From the NCBI GenBank assembly GCA_949316235.1, contig OX438755.1, positions 19,987,151 to 20,051,150 on the forward strand: a stretch of 64,000 nucleotides of DNA, read 5' to 3'. Each line of letters begins with the position of its first letter. The stretch's first letter is position 1. Source of the stretch: Oegoconia quadripuncta (Eukaryota; Arthropoda; Insecta; Lepidoptera; Autostichidae). Both the position numbers and the translations under genes were made by a program. The notes under the pieces are model-generated. The model was given only the letters and a program-made list of their open reading frames with translations, had not been told where the DNA came from and did not search any database. This document shows positions 47,800 through 56,881 of this stretch, one piece after another.

Positions 47800-48550
47800 C
47801 TACTACACCAAAAGGTCGCGGGTTTGAAATCCGCTAGGGGCACATGTTTGTATCAAAATCAAAATCAAAAAATGCTTTATTTTGTAGGTACACAGGGTAC
47901 ACTTAAAATAGTCAGATTTTACATTTTTAAAGCTACTGCTTGTTCAAAAGGCAATTTTCCCCTGAGAAGAACAAGCAAGAAACTCGAGAGGTCGCTCTTT
48001 TTTAAAAAAAGGTTTTTATATTACAAAATTATTATTTTATATTATAATATTTCATTATTAATTGTGAAATAGCCTGGTTATGCGAACGGGCTGGTTATGT
48101 CCATGATTGTTTATCATCTAAAATTTAGATGATATCAGATTATTTAGATTCTAAATAATCTGATATTTTATAATATGCTTTCTTAATAAGTTTCTGTTTT
48201 ATAGTATCTTAAAATTTATTGAAAGGAAGATTTTGTATATCAACAGGAACTTTATTGAAAAAGCGTATACATAACCCTTTGAATGAATTACTGACTTTGT
48301 GGAGGCGACTTATGTGACCTGCAAGTTTATCTTTATTTCTTGTATTGACATCATGTTTATCACTATTTTTCCTAAATGATGCTATATTTTTTTTGACATA
48401 TATTAGATTTTCAAAAATGTACTGTGACGAAAAGGTTAGAATATTATACTCTTTAAATCTGTCTCTAAGTGACACTGCAGGTCAAGTGTATGATGGAATA
48501 CGGACACGTGTACGCCGAGTTATGGATGTTTTATGTTTTTGTATTATGTA
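47800..48550 (+). repeat. SINE1 copy split by a LINE
   Basis: The SINE1 head (ggtcgcgggtttgaaatccg) runs to about 47850. After a minus-strand LINE A insertion the SINE resumes at about 48485 with gtatgatggaatacggacac and gagttatggatgttt. Confidence 0.8.
47851..48480 (-). mobile_element. LINE family A 3' fragment nested in SINE1
   Basis: It starts with the reversed tail (tcaaaatcaaaatcaaa) and runs to a 5' truncation in ORF2. The minus-strand frame 48475-48209 encodes the last 88 residues up to PFNKF, nearly identical to the 1-2995 copy. The near identity indicates a recent insertion. Confidence 0.9.
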
Positions 48551-48618
48551 TACCATGTATATAGGTAATGTATTATCTATATAATCCAGACGAATATATT
48601 TTTTATTTTTTTATGATC

Positions 48619-48765
48619 GACTGGATTCCTGTTTGACCACAATCTCACCTGATGGAAAGTGACGATGTGGTCGAAGATGAACTACGCGATCCCAGTAAAT
48701 GCCTATTCACTCTGCTCTTGAAGATCCCAAGGCTGTAGGATTCAGGAACGACTGACGCCGGTTAT
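48619..48765 (-). repeat. LINE family B 3' end
   Basis: Reverse of the 6361-6700 end (gaccacaatctcacctgatg, cagtaaatgcctattcactc). Confidence 0.75.
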
Positions 48766-49347
48766 ATTTCCGGTTAATACATGTTTTCCACACGATTAAA
48801 TATCATACGTAAAAGCGGTCCAAAAACTAGCAGTAACATTCGTTTTCGGTACACAGCGGGCACATGTCAACAAAACCAACTGTTTTCGATTGCTAACTGT
48901 GCAGAATGATGGATGACTCAACATGACAAATATAAGACCTGTTTCAGCTTTTACTCACGACGTGTTCAAAGACAAAAAAACAACTGCCAACGTAATGGTT
49001 CTAGGTAATTGTGGACTGCCCGGTGTCAATTTACGATATTCAAAACTGAGAATGCCTGTGTAGCCTATATGAGTCATCGCTCATGCCATTTTGTAAGAAT
49101 AAACCACGGACACTTCAATTTGATGGTGTAACCACAGCGCACAGCTACTGGATACGTCCTGTCACATAAAATGCAGTAGCTCTAGAACCTTTCGAGTACT
49201 GTTGATTAGTGATAGCGACTTTTCAAGTCTAGCCGTTAAGGCTAAAGGAGGTAACTTAGAAATCTACACACGTCGGAGTCAAGGTTGACTCGAAACAGTG
49301 ACTGGTGGTCACTAGTCTGACACAAATTCATCAATCCGCAATCTTTG

Positions 49348-49580
49348 CACATACACACAGCGCCATCTAGTTCCACACTAAGCAACTAGGCTTGTATTAT
49401 GGATAGCAGATGGTTGATAAACTACACATATACATTTTTTTTTGTAAATAAATACATAAATAAAGGAAAATCATCCATGACTCGGGAACAAATGTCTGTA
49501 TTCATCGTACAGACATATGCCCCTAGCGGGATTCGAACCAGCGACCTTTTGGTATAGCAGAAATTTTTAACCACTACACC
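49348..49580 (-). repeat. SINE1 copy
   Basis: Reverse of SINE1: cacagcgccatctagttcca ... gcgggattcgaaccagcgac (box B) ... taaccactacacca (box A). Confidence 0.88.
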
Positions 49581-49689
49581 ACCATGACCCACACCCTCTC
49601 CTAGTGAGAGGAGGCTGTGAGTAGTAGGGATTCAACGGTTCTGGACCACCCCAGTTTTCTGGTCCATCACTCCACCCCCTGCTCGCAAA

Positions 49690-49845
49690 AGGGCTTCACA
49701 TATGCTCGCGGTATGTGTGTAATAAAGTTTATTCACGGTTAAATTCGCGCTTAGATTCGCGGTATGTGTAATAAACTTTATTCACGGTTACGTAATAAAG
49801 TTTATTCACGGTTAAATTCACGCTTAGATTCGCGGTTATTATCGG
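49690..49845. repeat. Short direct repeats near the presumed left tip
   Basis: Units of TAATAAAGTTTATTCACGGT and (C)GCTTAGATTCGCGG recur three and two times, respectively. Confidence 0.75.
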
Positions 49846-49947
49846 CGGATGTGTGGGTGGCTTGGTTCGGTTCAATGACAGATATCGTTCGGCCATATGT
49901 GAGATATCACGGTGCTCGCGGAATAATCATCGCGCTTCGTTGCGTAA

Positions 49948-50573
49948 TAAATTCGCGGTTCCATATGTGACATGTCGTGGTCCTCTCACAGAATTGATCG
50001 AGGGACAGATTGAGAGCGGCACGGTTGCATTGTTATGGAATCATGGTAATAAAATTAATTCACTGTTTGATTGGGAACGCTCGCGAACGCTCTTTGAATC
50101 ATGGGTGGTCCGGCGAGTAGAGTCCGAACAAAAGCGTACTTATTCTTAGAAAGTTTCTATAGCAGCGGCATTTCTTTGTGAAATATTTTTTTATCGTAAG
50201 TATTAATTTTACGTTGCTGGGTAGAGTCCAAACAAAAGCGTGGTAATTGTGTATTATTGATAAATTCGCGGTTCCATATGTGACATGTCGTGGTCCTCTC
50301 ACAGAATTGATCGAGGGACAGATTGAGAGCGGCACGGTTGCATTGTTATGGAATCATGGTAATAAAATTAATTCACTGTTTGATTGGGAACGCTCGCGAA
50401 CGCTCTTTGAATCATGGGTGGTCCGGCGAGTAGAGTCCGAACAAAAGCGTACTTATTCTTAGAAAGTTTCTATAGCAGCGGCATTTCTTTGTGAAATATT
50501 TTTTTACGTAAGTATTAATTTTACGTTGCTGGGTAGAGTCCAAACAAAAGCGTGGTAATTGTGTATTATTGTT
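49948..50573. repeat. Two tandem copies of a 313-bp unit
   Basis: Units 49948-50260 and 50261-50573 are nearly identical. The shared start is AAATTCGCGGTTCCATATGT and the end is GTGGTAATTGTGTATTATTG. A decayed part of a third copy is at about 50647-50690. The same short frame appears in both units (LTELIEGQIESGTVALLWN) but has no recognised relative; I do not call it a gene. Confidence 0.9.
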
Positions 50574-50737
50574 GTATGTACATTTTACGATTATTGCTGT
50601 TTCAAAATGGAGTATCCCGTCCTTACCTTAAATTTTTTTCATGGTTATTGCCACAAAGTTTCTATAGAAACGGTATTTCTTTGTTGTGAAATGAGTTTTT
50701 GCTACGTTGACTTGTCAAAACAGGATCTCGTGTGACA

Positions 50738-50775
50738 TATATAAGAGCGCTAAGGCCTACGTCTCTCTACACAGT
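50738..50775 (+). promoter_or_regulatory. Core promoter of the left TIR gene
   Basis: TATATAAG at 50738-50745 lies about 31 bp before an initiator-like ACACAGTT at 50769-50776. The ATG follows about 35 nt later at 50807. Confidence 0.65.
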
Positions 50776-50783
50776 TCGAGAGA

Positions 50784-51656
50784 TACCAGTTGACAAAGCA
50801 TCTACTATGGTGAGTTTAATTATTTAATTTTACCTATTTTTCTCAATTGTGTTGTATTGTGTGTGTTTCAATATGTATACGTAGTGTTTCCAAACTGTTA
50901 TAAAACAATTCCTAACATCTGAACCTAAATTATCCGAGTCGTTAATGATTTCTCAGTGAATTCTCGATGTCGCTAAGTTTGTCCCTATTCTAATTTAACT
51001 ATACTCTCTTGTTTCAGTGTGTGTTATATTGTTCTAATGTATAATCGTTAATTAATCAATTATAGTGCGCCTCGATGAATAGGGCTCTGTGAGCATCGTG
51101 GTTTTTTGGAAAAACTAAGTCATACGCTAACCCAATATTTAAACTTGTTTCAGACATCAATTCCCGAGTGTGATTACACATTTAAGAACTATTATTTTCC
51201 TGCCTCTCCTGATTTAAGTGATGATGAAACTCGCGGTTCTCCCACATTAAAGGCCAAGCAAAATACCGCAAAGAGAAGCATTGATGCTTTTTTTGAGAAG
51301 CCGAAGAAAAAGAAGGTCAGAACGCACTCTTCAAATGTGGCCCAGGCTAACGGAGAGGGAACATCATACATTTCATCAAATAACGACGATGGATCCACTG
51401 CGAGCCATCTCATTAAAATAGAAGTGTATGAGATGAAAAAATTGAAAGATGTTCTACCCATTGATTACTGGAAATACGCAGATGTACGTGTTAAATATTA
51501 CATCACATCAGAAGAGGACAAAAATTATCAAAATACCAGAGATTTAATTTATAATATAACAAAACAGGTGGCAACTAGGAAGGGCTGCACAAAATATTTC
51601 ATAGAAACCGATAAGAAACAATAACACCTTACCTATTGTTACCACTCTTACTACCT
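50784..51656. repeat. Left terminal inverted repeat (visible paired part)
   Basis: Matches 63128-64000 in reverse. The inner end is sharp at 51656 (CTACCT, then the sequences diverge). It probably continues outward past 50784, but its partner lies outside the window. Confidence 0.95.
50807..51624 (+). CDS. TIR-encoded small nuclear protein, left copy (spliced; ATG-only first coding exon)
   Basis: Function unknown. No ATG opens the long frame. A model with two coding exons fixes this: ATG 50807-50809 abuts a consensus donor (ATG|GTGAGT), and the acceptor AAACTTGTTTCAG ends at 51153. Both junctions are in phase 0, giving 157 residues up to TAA 51624. Visible parts: an acidic segment (SPDLSDDET), a PIP-box-like KRSIDAFF at about residues 41-48, then the basic NLS-like KPKKKKVR at 50-57, and a charged C-terminal domain with DVLPIDYWKYADVRVKYYI. 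This fits a small nuclear protein that could contact the sliding clamp (inference). A TATA/initiator promoter precedes it and AATAAA lies at 51760-51765. It converges on the late gene block. An identical copy lies in the right repeat. Confidence 0.78.
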
Positions 51657-51759
51657 TATTTCACCTGGAGTATACAGTCCGACCGATAGTAGACTATCTA
51701 ATTCTAAATCTAATGAAGAAGTAATTAGTTTATATTTAGTTGATAATATATAATTACAA

Positions 51760-51803
51760 AATAAAATATATTTTTTTTTCACTTATAATTATAGTATTTT
51801 ATT
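51760..51803. terminator. Back-to-back poly(A) signals
   Basis: AATAAA on the plus strand (51760-51765) serves the TIR gene. AATAAA on the minus strand (51803-51798) serves the block ending with the protease. The transcripts would overlap at their 3' ends. Confidence 0.6.
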
Positions 51804-51883
51804 TTTCTATAGCTTTATATTAAAAATGGGAGGGGGAAATAAATGAAAGAGTTTGTTATCATCATCATTGTAATATATTATTT

Positions 51884-52324
51884 CTAAAATAAGGTTGTAA
51901 ACATTCTATTTATCAAAATGTCATTATACAGAGGTATATCACAAAAACATCTAATAAAGTCTAACATACTCATACCCATATATTTAAAGTATAGATATAC
52001 TAAACAGTATTCACCACAAACAGAAGTTAAATGACTTTGAAGCTTTTCATTGTTGTATAACCATTTTCGAGTATTCCTGTTTAGAAACATTCTATGGTAA
52101 CCGGTAGGCTTTCTCCCAAATGAATCAAAATATTCACCAACACCATTTTCATCAATATTAATAGCCACCCAATGTGATCCAGGTTTTGTATCGGGATCTA
52201 AGTTAGAAATAAAGTAAGTCGGCACTTCTATGTACATCGGAATTCTGTTAGCAGCGAACACATTAAATTCTAGATGTGGATTAATATCTTTCATACATAG
52301 CCCTATTTCTCGGGTATTCATCAT
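51884..52324 (-). CDS. Adenain-like cysteine protease (virion maturation protease)
   Basis: 146 residues. The protein resembles the adenovirus-type C5 protease that cleaves capsid and core proteins during virion maturation (family knowledge). The expected triad is visible in order: His51 in GSHWVAI, Asp67 in EYFDSFG and Cys103 in SVCGEYCLVY. Cys107 is a second cysteine in the same motif. The length is shorter than adenain (about 200) and normal for Maverick/adintovirus proteases. It is the last gene of the compact minus-strand block, 104 bp after the major capsid gene. A candidate substrate site is present in the pX-like protein (53745-54191). The frame is intact and no catalytic residue is missing. 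Confidence 0.9.
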   Translation of the reverse strand: MMNTREIGLCMKDINPHLEFNVFAANRIPMYIEVPTYFISNLDPDTKPGSHWVAINIDENGVGEYFDSFGRKPTGYHRMFLNRNTRKWLYNNEKLQSHLTSVCGEYCLVYLYFKYMGMSMLDFIRCFCDIPLYNDILINRMFTTLF

Positions 52325-52428
52325 GAAACAAATCGAACATACTTACATTGAGGTATACTAAAAAGAAAGTGATGATAAATGTTACATGAATTTCAATTTA
52401 TAATAAAAAGTTTAATGTTACCCTTTAA

Positions 52429-53742
52429 TTAACTATTATAATCTACACTTACATCTCTATTCTTATTAATTTCAATAACATTGTCAAACTCAGCGTACAC
52501 AATGCAGTTAAGAGTTTTGGTGAGTGCTGATTCAAATTGGACTTCTATTCTAACACACCCATGTCTTATTAAATTCCAATGTGAATTCGAGTTTGCAGAT
52601 AGATCGGGAGTTAAATCAAATGCCATTAAGCAATATCCATTTGCATAGTCCTCTATCGATATGGAATTTCCTTCATTTAAAAAGTGGATACCAGTCCCAG
52701 TAAATAATGTGTGGTAACTACTCGTAAACACACCACTTTCGTATGATGGCATCAGAGTTTTAGAAGGTATTTGCTGACCATCTACATACAAGCTAAATAC
52801 ATTTATATCATGATTATGGAAATTAAATGGATTGGTATTAAAAGTACCGTTAAAAGCTATATTGTCAATAAACCCGATAATACATCTTTTTGGTACCTGC
52901 CCAAGAAATACGTTATCAAGTCTTTTTCCACGTATTCCTGAGGGGATAGTCAAAACTTTTACTTCAGCACGAGTAATTGGATATTTAGCAGTAGTAGTGG
53001 ATAAAACTTTTTGATGGGCAATTAAAACTGATGGATTTATTCTTGCCTTACGTAATATAAGAGTGGCACCATCAATTTGAACTTTGCATTTAGAATCTTG
53101 GGATGATGACATTAGATTAAAGGAGTCCTTATTACGCACTAATTTAACGCGTATTTCTACACCATTTATAAGAAATTTTTCTTGATTAAAGAGATCACCG
53201 TGTAAATGTCCAATCATTTCAACTACTTTTCCATCTTTTACTCGTTGATACCTTTTGATGAACCCTTCGTTAGTATCATCACATGAATCCATCTTAGATG
53301 CTGTGTCTTCGTACCACATACCACAAGTCAGATGTGATTGTTTTGCCGCAGGTCCATAATTAAGTAGAGTTTCAACATAAGACCGATATGCATATGTGTT
53401 GTTAGGAGGTGATACAAGTTTTTGATTTAAGTATACATCTAGTTGGTTAAAAAGTGAATGCAACCAATTATTTACAGGTGCCACTTTAACACTAGTAGAA
53501 GCAGCGGTAGAATCTATGTTGACTATTTTAGCTTTAACATGAAGCAGAGTGTGTGACAAATCAATGTAGTCATCACCAGTTCCTGGCATAACAAACTCAA
53601 TTGGCCCTTCATCACTTAGAGATGATATTGGTGTACAGTGAATCCATTGTCCACTTTCAATACTTGTCTGTGTTGATGGAAGTGCAAAAAGATCCAACTC
53701 TGATTTAACACACTCACAAGAATGATTATGTAAGAACGACAT
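52429..53742 (-). CDS. Major capsid protein (hexon-like, double jelly-roll)
   Basis: 437 residues. It matches the protein type often labelled 'F54H12.2-like' in animal genomes, which is the Maverick/adintovirus hexon-like major capsid protein forming the icosahedral shell. Recognisable blocks are GPIEFVMPGTGDDYIDLSHT near residue 45, PVNNWLHSLFNQLDVYLNQK near 90, YRSYVETLLNYG near 120 and GHLHGDLFNQEKFLINGVE near 180. The region IGFIDNIAFNGTFNTNPFNF near 300 is the expected second jelly-roll entry. The length is typical and the frame is complete. The ATG lies only 2 nt after the stop codon of the pX-like gene, so translation from a shared transcript is likely. The structural class is assigned by family recognition, not by modelling. 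Confidence 0.9.
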   Translation of the reverse strand: MSFLHNHSCECVKSELDLFALPSTQTSIESGQWIHCTPISSLSDEGPIEFVMPGTGDDYIDLSHTLLHVKAKIVNIDSTAASTSVKVAPVNNWLHSLFNQLDVYLNQKLVSPPNNTYAYRSYVETLLNYGPAAKQSHLTCGMWYEDTASKMDSCDDTNEGFIKRYQRVKDGKVVEMIGHLHGDLFNQEKFLINGVEIRVKLVRNKDSFNLMSSSQDSKCKVQIDGATLILRKARINPSVLIAHQKVLSTTTAKYPITRAEVKVLTIPSGIRGKRLDNVFLGQVPKRCIIGFIDNIAFNGTFNTNPFNFHNHDINVFSLYVDGQQIPSKTLMPSYESGVFTSSYHTLFTGTGIHFLNEGNSISIEDYANGYCLMAFDLTPDLSANSNSHWNLIRHGCVRIEVQFESALTKTLNCIVYAEFDNVIEINKNRDVSVDYNS

Positions 53743-53744
53743 AG

Positions 53745-54191
53745 TTAATCCGAAAATATATCTTTTATGTAATTTTTCTTCTTCTGAACCCCTCTTCGCT
53801 TAGATGCTTTCAATGAAATGATTGGTTTCTTTACACGTCTTTTGATTTTATACCCGGAACCAGACATAAGTGAATCGATTTTATCATCCGCTTTTCGTTT
53901 TAAATTAGCAGCTGCATTTTTGAGACGAGACTTAACAGATTCCTCCATTGGTTGTGTCCTAATCATATCTGATAATAACCCTACACCTGCGCTTAATGCC
54001 TCTTTTCCAACGGCTTTGGCACCACTCGCTAAGAGTGGAAATACAGATCTAAACAGTCCTCCTAAAAAACTTCCAATGCCATGACCACGCTGATAAGGTA
54101 TACCTCGATATATAATACCCACACCTGAACCAGCTTGGTGAGAATAATAATGATGGTAAGGACAAAGTATGTTATCACGTTTATGATTCAT
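53745..54191 (-). CDS. Basic pX/pVI-like virion protein with adenain-type cleavage motif
   Basis: 148 residues, strongly basic at the C-terminus (KIKRRVKKP, KRRGVQKKK). It has a glycine-rich amphipathic segment (GIGSFLGGLFRSVFPLLASG, residues 38-57) followed by AKAVGKEALSAG. This layout is usual for the pX/pVI-like proteins of adintoviruses and Mavericks, thought to combine DNA binding with membrane activity (family knowledge). Residues 109-113 are MSGSG, which fits the adenain consensus (M/I/L)XGX-G; cleavage would fall after Ser112 and release the basic tail. Its start ATG overlaps the stop of the penton-like gene as ATGA (54191-54188). Confidence 0.8.
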   Translation of the reverse strand: MNHKRDNILCPYHHYYSHQAGSGVGIIYRGIPYQRGHGIGSFLGGLFRSVFPLLASGAKAVGKEALSAGVGLLSDMIRTQPMEESVKSRLKNAAANLKRKADDKIDSLMSGSGYKIKRRVKKPIISLKASKRRGVQKKKNYIKDIFSD

Positions 54192-55045
54192 TTTATTCGC
54201 ATAAAATGAAGTTTAATACATGAAGTTCCAAATTGGAATGGTACTCTATTACCAATGCTGGTTCTTATATCTATTTCTATGGTATCAAATTCTCTACGCA
54301 TGACTGGAAGATAATGAATAGGAGATAATATATGCATTTTGTATGCACCATAAATGTATTTTGATGGATCTAGTGGAATGATTCTAAATAACGAGCTCAT
54401 CACATCCCCCACAATTTGTGGATGGATAATATCAGAATAAATAAACAGTTGTGAAGGCAATCCCAATTGTAAATTCGTTGGGTATATTGCATGTGGCTTT
54501 GTTATTAAATTTGTATAAGGCTCAAAGCCAAGTTGAAGACTTAGCGTAGGGGATAAGACCAACGATGATACATTGTTAGTTAATTTCGTAACAGTAATAA
54601 GTTTCGAGTTGTCATCAATTTCAAATTTCACTTGGTTACGTAAGAGGTTATTTTCATTGAATACTTTTAGAAAATTATTGATGTGGTCATAAGTAAAAGA
54701 TGGGATTTGAGATTTGTATTCCACTGGTATTAACGATGGATCATCATAATAGTAGTTTTCATTCAGATCAATACGACTGTGAGACTTATCTTCTACAGAT
54801 ACTGCATCATTACTCTTGTAATCTCCTTCTACTATGGCTTTTTGCTTGATGAAGAGAATATTCTCATTTTCTTGAACATTAAATATCGAGCAGGGATAAT
54901 GAAATTCAGCTAACCCGACAACCCATTCACCCTCCAATTGAACAGTTTTAGGTAGCTTTGTTATGAAGTTAGCTGTTGTGTTTTGAGGGAAATATATAGT
55001 TGAACTGTTGCTTGGTAAAGTAAGATAAAAGCTATCTTCTATCAT
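54188..55045 (-). CDS. Minor capsid protein (penton-like)
   Basis: 285 residues from ATG 55045-55043; an upstream in-frame ATG at 55075 would add ten residues. I prefer 55045 because it overlaps the integrase stop as ATGA, the same junction type as at the other end of this gene, and because the conserved sequence begins directly after it. The block FYLTLPSNSSTIYFPQNTTA, then GEWVVGLAEFHYPCSIFNV, is typical of Maverick/adintovirus penton-like single jelly-roll proteins that occupy capsid vertices (family knowledge). A later region includes LSLQLGFEPYTN and LFIYSDIIHPQIVGDVMSSL, also conserved in the family. The frame is intact. Confidence 0.87.
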   Translation of the reverse strand: MIEDSFYLTLPSNSSTIYFPQNTTANFITKLPKTVQLEGEWVVGLAEFHYPCSIFNVQENENILFIKQKAIVEGDYKSNDAVSVEDKSHSRIDLNENYYYDDPSLIPVEYKSQIPSFTYDHINNFLKVFNENNLLRNQVKFEIDDNSKLITVTKLTNNVSSLVLSPTLSLQLGFEPYTNLITKPHAIYPTNLQLGLPSQLFIYSDIIHPQIVGDVMSSLFRIIPLDPSKYIYGAYKMHILSPIHYLPVMRREFDTIEIDIRTSIGNRVPFQFGTSCIKLHFMRIK

Positions 55046-56136
55046 ATTAACTCCAAGTTTGATGCTGATATCCAACTATTGAATTTATTAGGATATCCTT
55101 TCCATTTGACAAACACTTCCTTTCTGTTACCAAAACGACGAGTGCATATTATTTTATCGATTTTATATTTAATGGTGGGGTCATAGATTACTTTTTGTAG
55201 TTCCCTACCATAAAACGTACCCACTATTGGTTCGTTTTTAAGATCTTTTAAATTGTAAACAACCCAAGGAAATCTTTTAACAATAGATGATATTATAAAT
55301 ATTTCATCCGACCAATTTGTTTCATACCCTTTTTGAAAAATGTGTTTATATTTCGTTATTCTAACATGATCACCTACTTTAAATGATGAACGATCACTTA
55401 TATGCTCATTATTGTCCTTATCATATAAATTAGACCATACTGCCATTATATTATTCGAATTCACATCACTAGGACACATTTTAATACTGGAATGTACACT
55501 GTGATTGTAAGAATGTAATAATTCTTGTAAAATATCAATATATCTATATGTATTATTATGAGTGAAATATCGCCACATTTTCATTTTAAGTGTTCTCTGA
55601 AATCTTTCTACAATACTAGCTTTGATATCAGGATTGTTCGTTGTATAGTAATTAATATTTTTCCTTTTGAGGAATTGATTTACATCTTTTGAAACAAATT
55701 CGGTACCTTTATCGGATTGTATATGTCTAGGAGTAGCCCCTGCTTCAGTAAATATGCTTTCGAAACATGTCTTAACAGTTTCAGAATTTTTTTTCTTCAT
55801 AGGCCTTGCAAAAGCGTACTTACTAAATACATCAATGACACAGAGAATATAATTAAAGCCATCATTATATTTATTGTATGTTCGCATATCACTTAAATCC
55901 GCTTGCCATAGCTCATTTAAATTAGATAAAATATATTTGTTCCTAGGAAATCGTCTATTAACAGGTTTGTGCAAAGTATAAGTTTCTTGAGATTGTAACC
56001 ACTTCTTTACATTCTGTCTGTTCATTTTCCCTTGCATAGCTTTTACTAATTTGTTAACACTGCTATATCCAGCCGGGTGAGAGACATCATAATATATGTT
56101 ATTTATATCATCTAGTTGGGGTTCCATCTCTCCCAA
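55042..56136 (-). CDS. Retroviral-type DDE integrase with C-terminal chromodomain
   Basis: 364 residues. The integrase inserts the element into host DNA. The catalytic triad is complete: Asp80 in LWQADLSD, Asp142 in HIQSDKGTEF and Glu177 in SIVERFQRTL, with the usual 35-residue spacing between the last two. An N-terminal helical region (residues 20-60) precedes the core. An SH3-like segment near 250-315 (FKVGDHVRI, VGTFYGRELQKV) is followed by a chromodomain near 324-364 (YKIDKII, VFVKWKGYPNKFNSWI) that may direct insertion to modified chromatin (inference from chromoviruses). The start overlaps the upstream gene by 25 nt, and the stop overlaps the penton start as ATGA. Confidence 0.93.
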   Translation of the reverse strand: MGEMEPQLDDINNIYYDVSHPAGYSSVNKLVKAMQGKMNRQNVKKWLQSQETYTLHKPVNRRFPRNKYILSNLNELWQADLSDMRTYNKYNDGFNYILCVIDVFSKYAFARPMKKKNSETVKTCFESIFTEAGATPRHIQSDKGTEFVSKDVNQFLKRKNINYYTTNNPDIKASIVERFQRTLKMKMWRYFTHNNTYRYIDILQELLHSYNHSVHSSIKMCPSDVNSNNIMAVWSNLYDKDNNEHISDRSSFKVGDHVRITKYKHIFQKGYETNWSDEIFIISSIVKRFPWVVYNLKDLKNEPIVGTFYGRELQKVIYDPTIKYKIDKIICTRRFGNRKEVFVKWKGYPNKFNSWISASNLELI

Positions 56137-56453
56137 TCTAATTTTCTTTTATGTAGCAAGTCACCACGTCTTCGCTTTGGTGTTTTATGTTTGTCTACTA
56201 AATCGTCTTTGTTAAAATCAGCCGAATCAAGGTTGTTTATGTATTCAAGCGTTTCTGGGTTACTTATACAAGTTAATGGTATTTTTATGTCCCTTAGAGC
56301 TGAAGCGAACTTTTCCCAACCTGATGGTTTTGGGCGTCGTAACGGTCGTAGGACATCATTAATTAAATCTACAATATTACTGCGAGGAACAATTTCATTA
56401 TTGATTATGACTTTACCTTCACCATCCCAAGTAATGGCATTTCCTTCTGACAA
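56112..56453 (-). pseudogene. Conserved Maverick protein, C-terminal part after a frameshift
   Basis: 113 codons from an internal ATG. The segment DGEGKVIINNEIVPRSNIVDLINDVL, then KPSGWEKFASALRDIKIP, is the conserved half of a protein regularly found between the small proteins and the integrase in these elements; its function is unknown to me. The frame is open upstream through a KKKGELLLEGILSE stretch (to about 56500) without a start codon. The other half is in a different frame at 56485-56880. A break of one base (net) near 56466-56500, where an A8 run lies, best explains the pair. Confidence 0.65.
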
Positions 56454-56484
56454 TATACCTTCTAATAATAGTTCACCCTTTTTT

Positions 56485-56880
56485 TTATATGTTTTTAATA
56501 AATTTAAACAAATAACTTGGGGTATAACGTGATACTATATGATTTTCCTTTACTACGTCTTCTTCTGTTGTTGATAATTTTGGAACTACTGCATTATCAT
56601 TATTTTCTTCCTTTTTAATACTATTAAAAACTGCATTGATAGGGGCATCTGTAACTATTGGTAATGTAATGGGATGACGTTCTGTACCAGCAAAATGTAA
56701 ATATCTTTGTAAGATTTGTAAATATTGCATCCATTTCTCACGGTCTTCAATTTTACTATTTAAGATTTTATTCATCTCTTCATCGAGACGGGACAATGGT
56801 TTTTCAGGAACGTTATCACTGTGTCTAATCCTATCAATGACATGAGGTTCCACAAGTATCATTTTCTTTGTGTTCTCCAT
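56485..56880 (-). pseudogene. Conserved Maverick protein, N-terminal part before a frameshift
   Basis: 131 codons. It begins one base after the stop of the 109-residue gene (TAA, one base, ATG), which supports the start. Visible blocks are KPLSRLDEEMNKILNSKI, WMQYLQILQRYLHFAG and an acidic linker. The last residues (YLFKFIKNI) look out of frame, and the expected C-terminal half continues in the next frame at 56112-56453. The canonical minus-one slippery heptamer is not present in the right frame, so a mutation or sequencing error in the A-rich stretch is more likely than programmed frameshifting. Confidence 0.6.
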
Positions 56881-56881
56881 T

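Noticed and set aside
9573..49580. tRNA-like sequences with good box B
   Set aside because: They are SINE heads: the acceptor stems do not pair, and each continues into the same SINE body. No true tRNA gene was found.
49853..50462. Repeated ORF containing LTELIEGQIESGTVALLWN in both 313-bp units
   Set aside because: It is duplicated with the tandem unit, has no recognised relative and no promoter or start context; kept as repeat only.
56460..56500. Programmed minus-one frameshift
   Set aside because: The shift needed is plus one (or minus two), and no slippery heptamer is in register; a mutation or sequence error is simpler.
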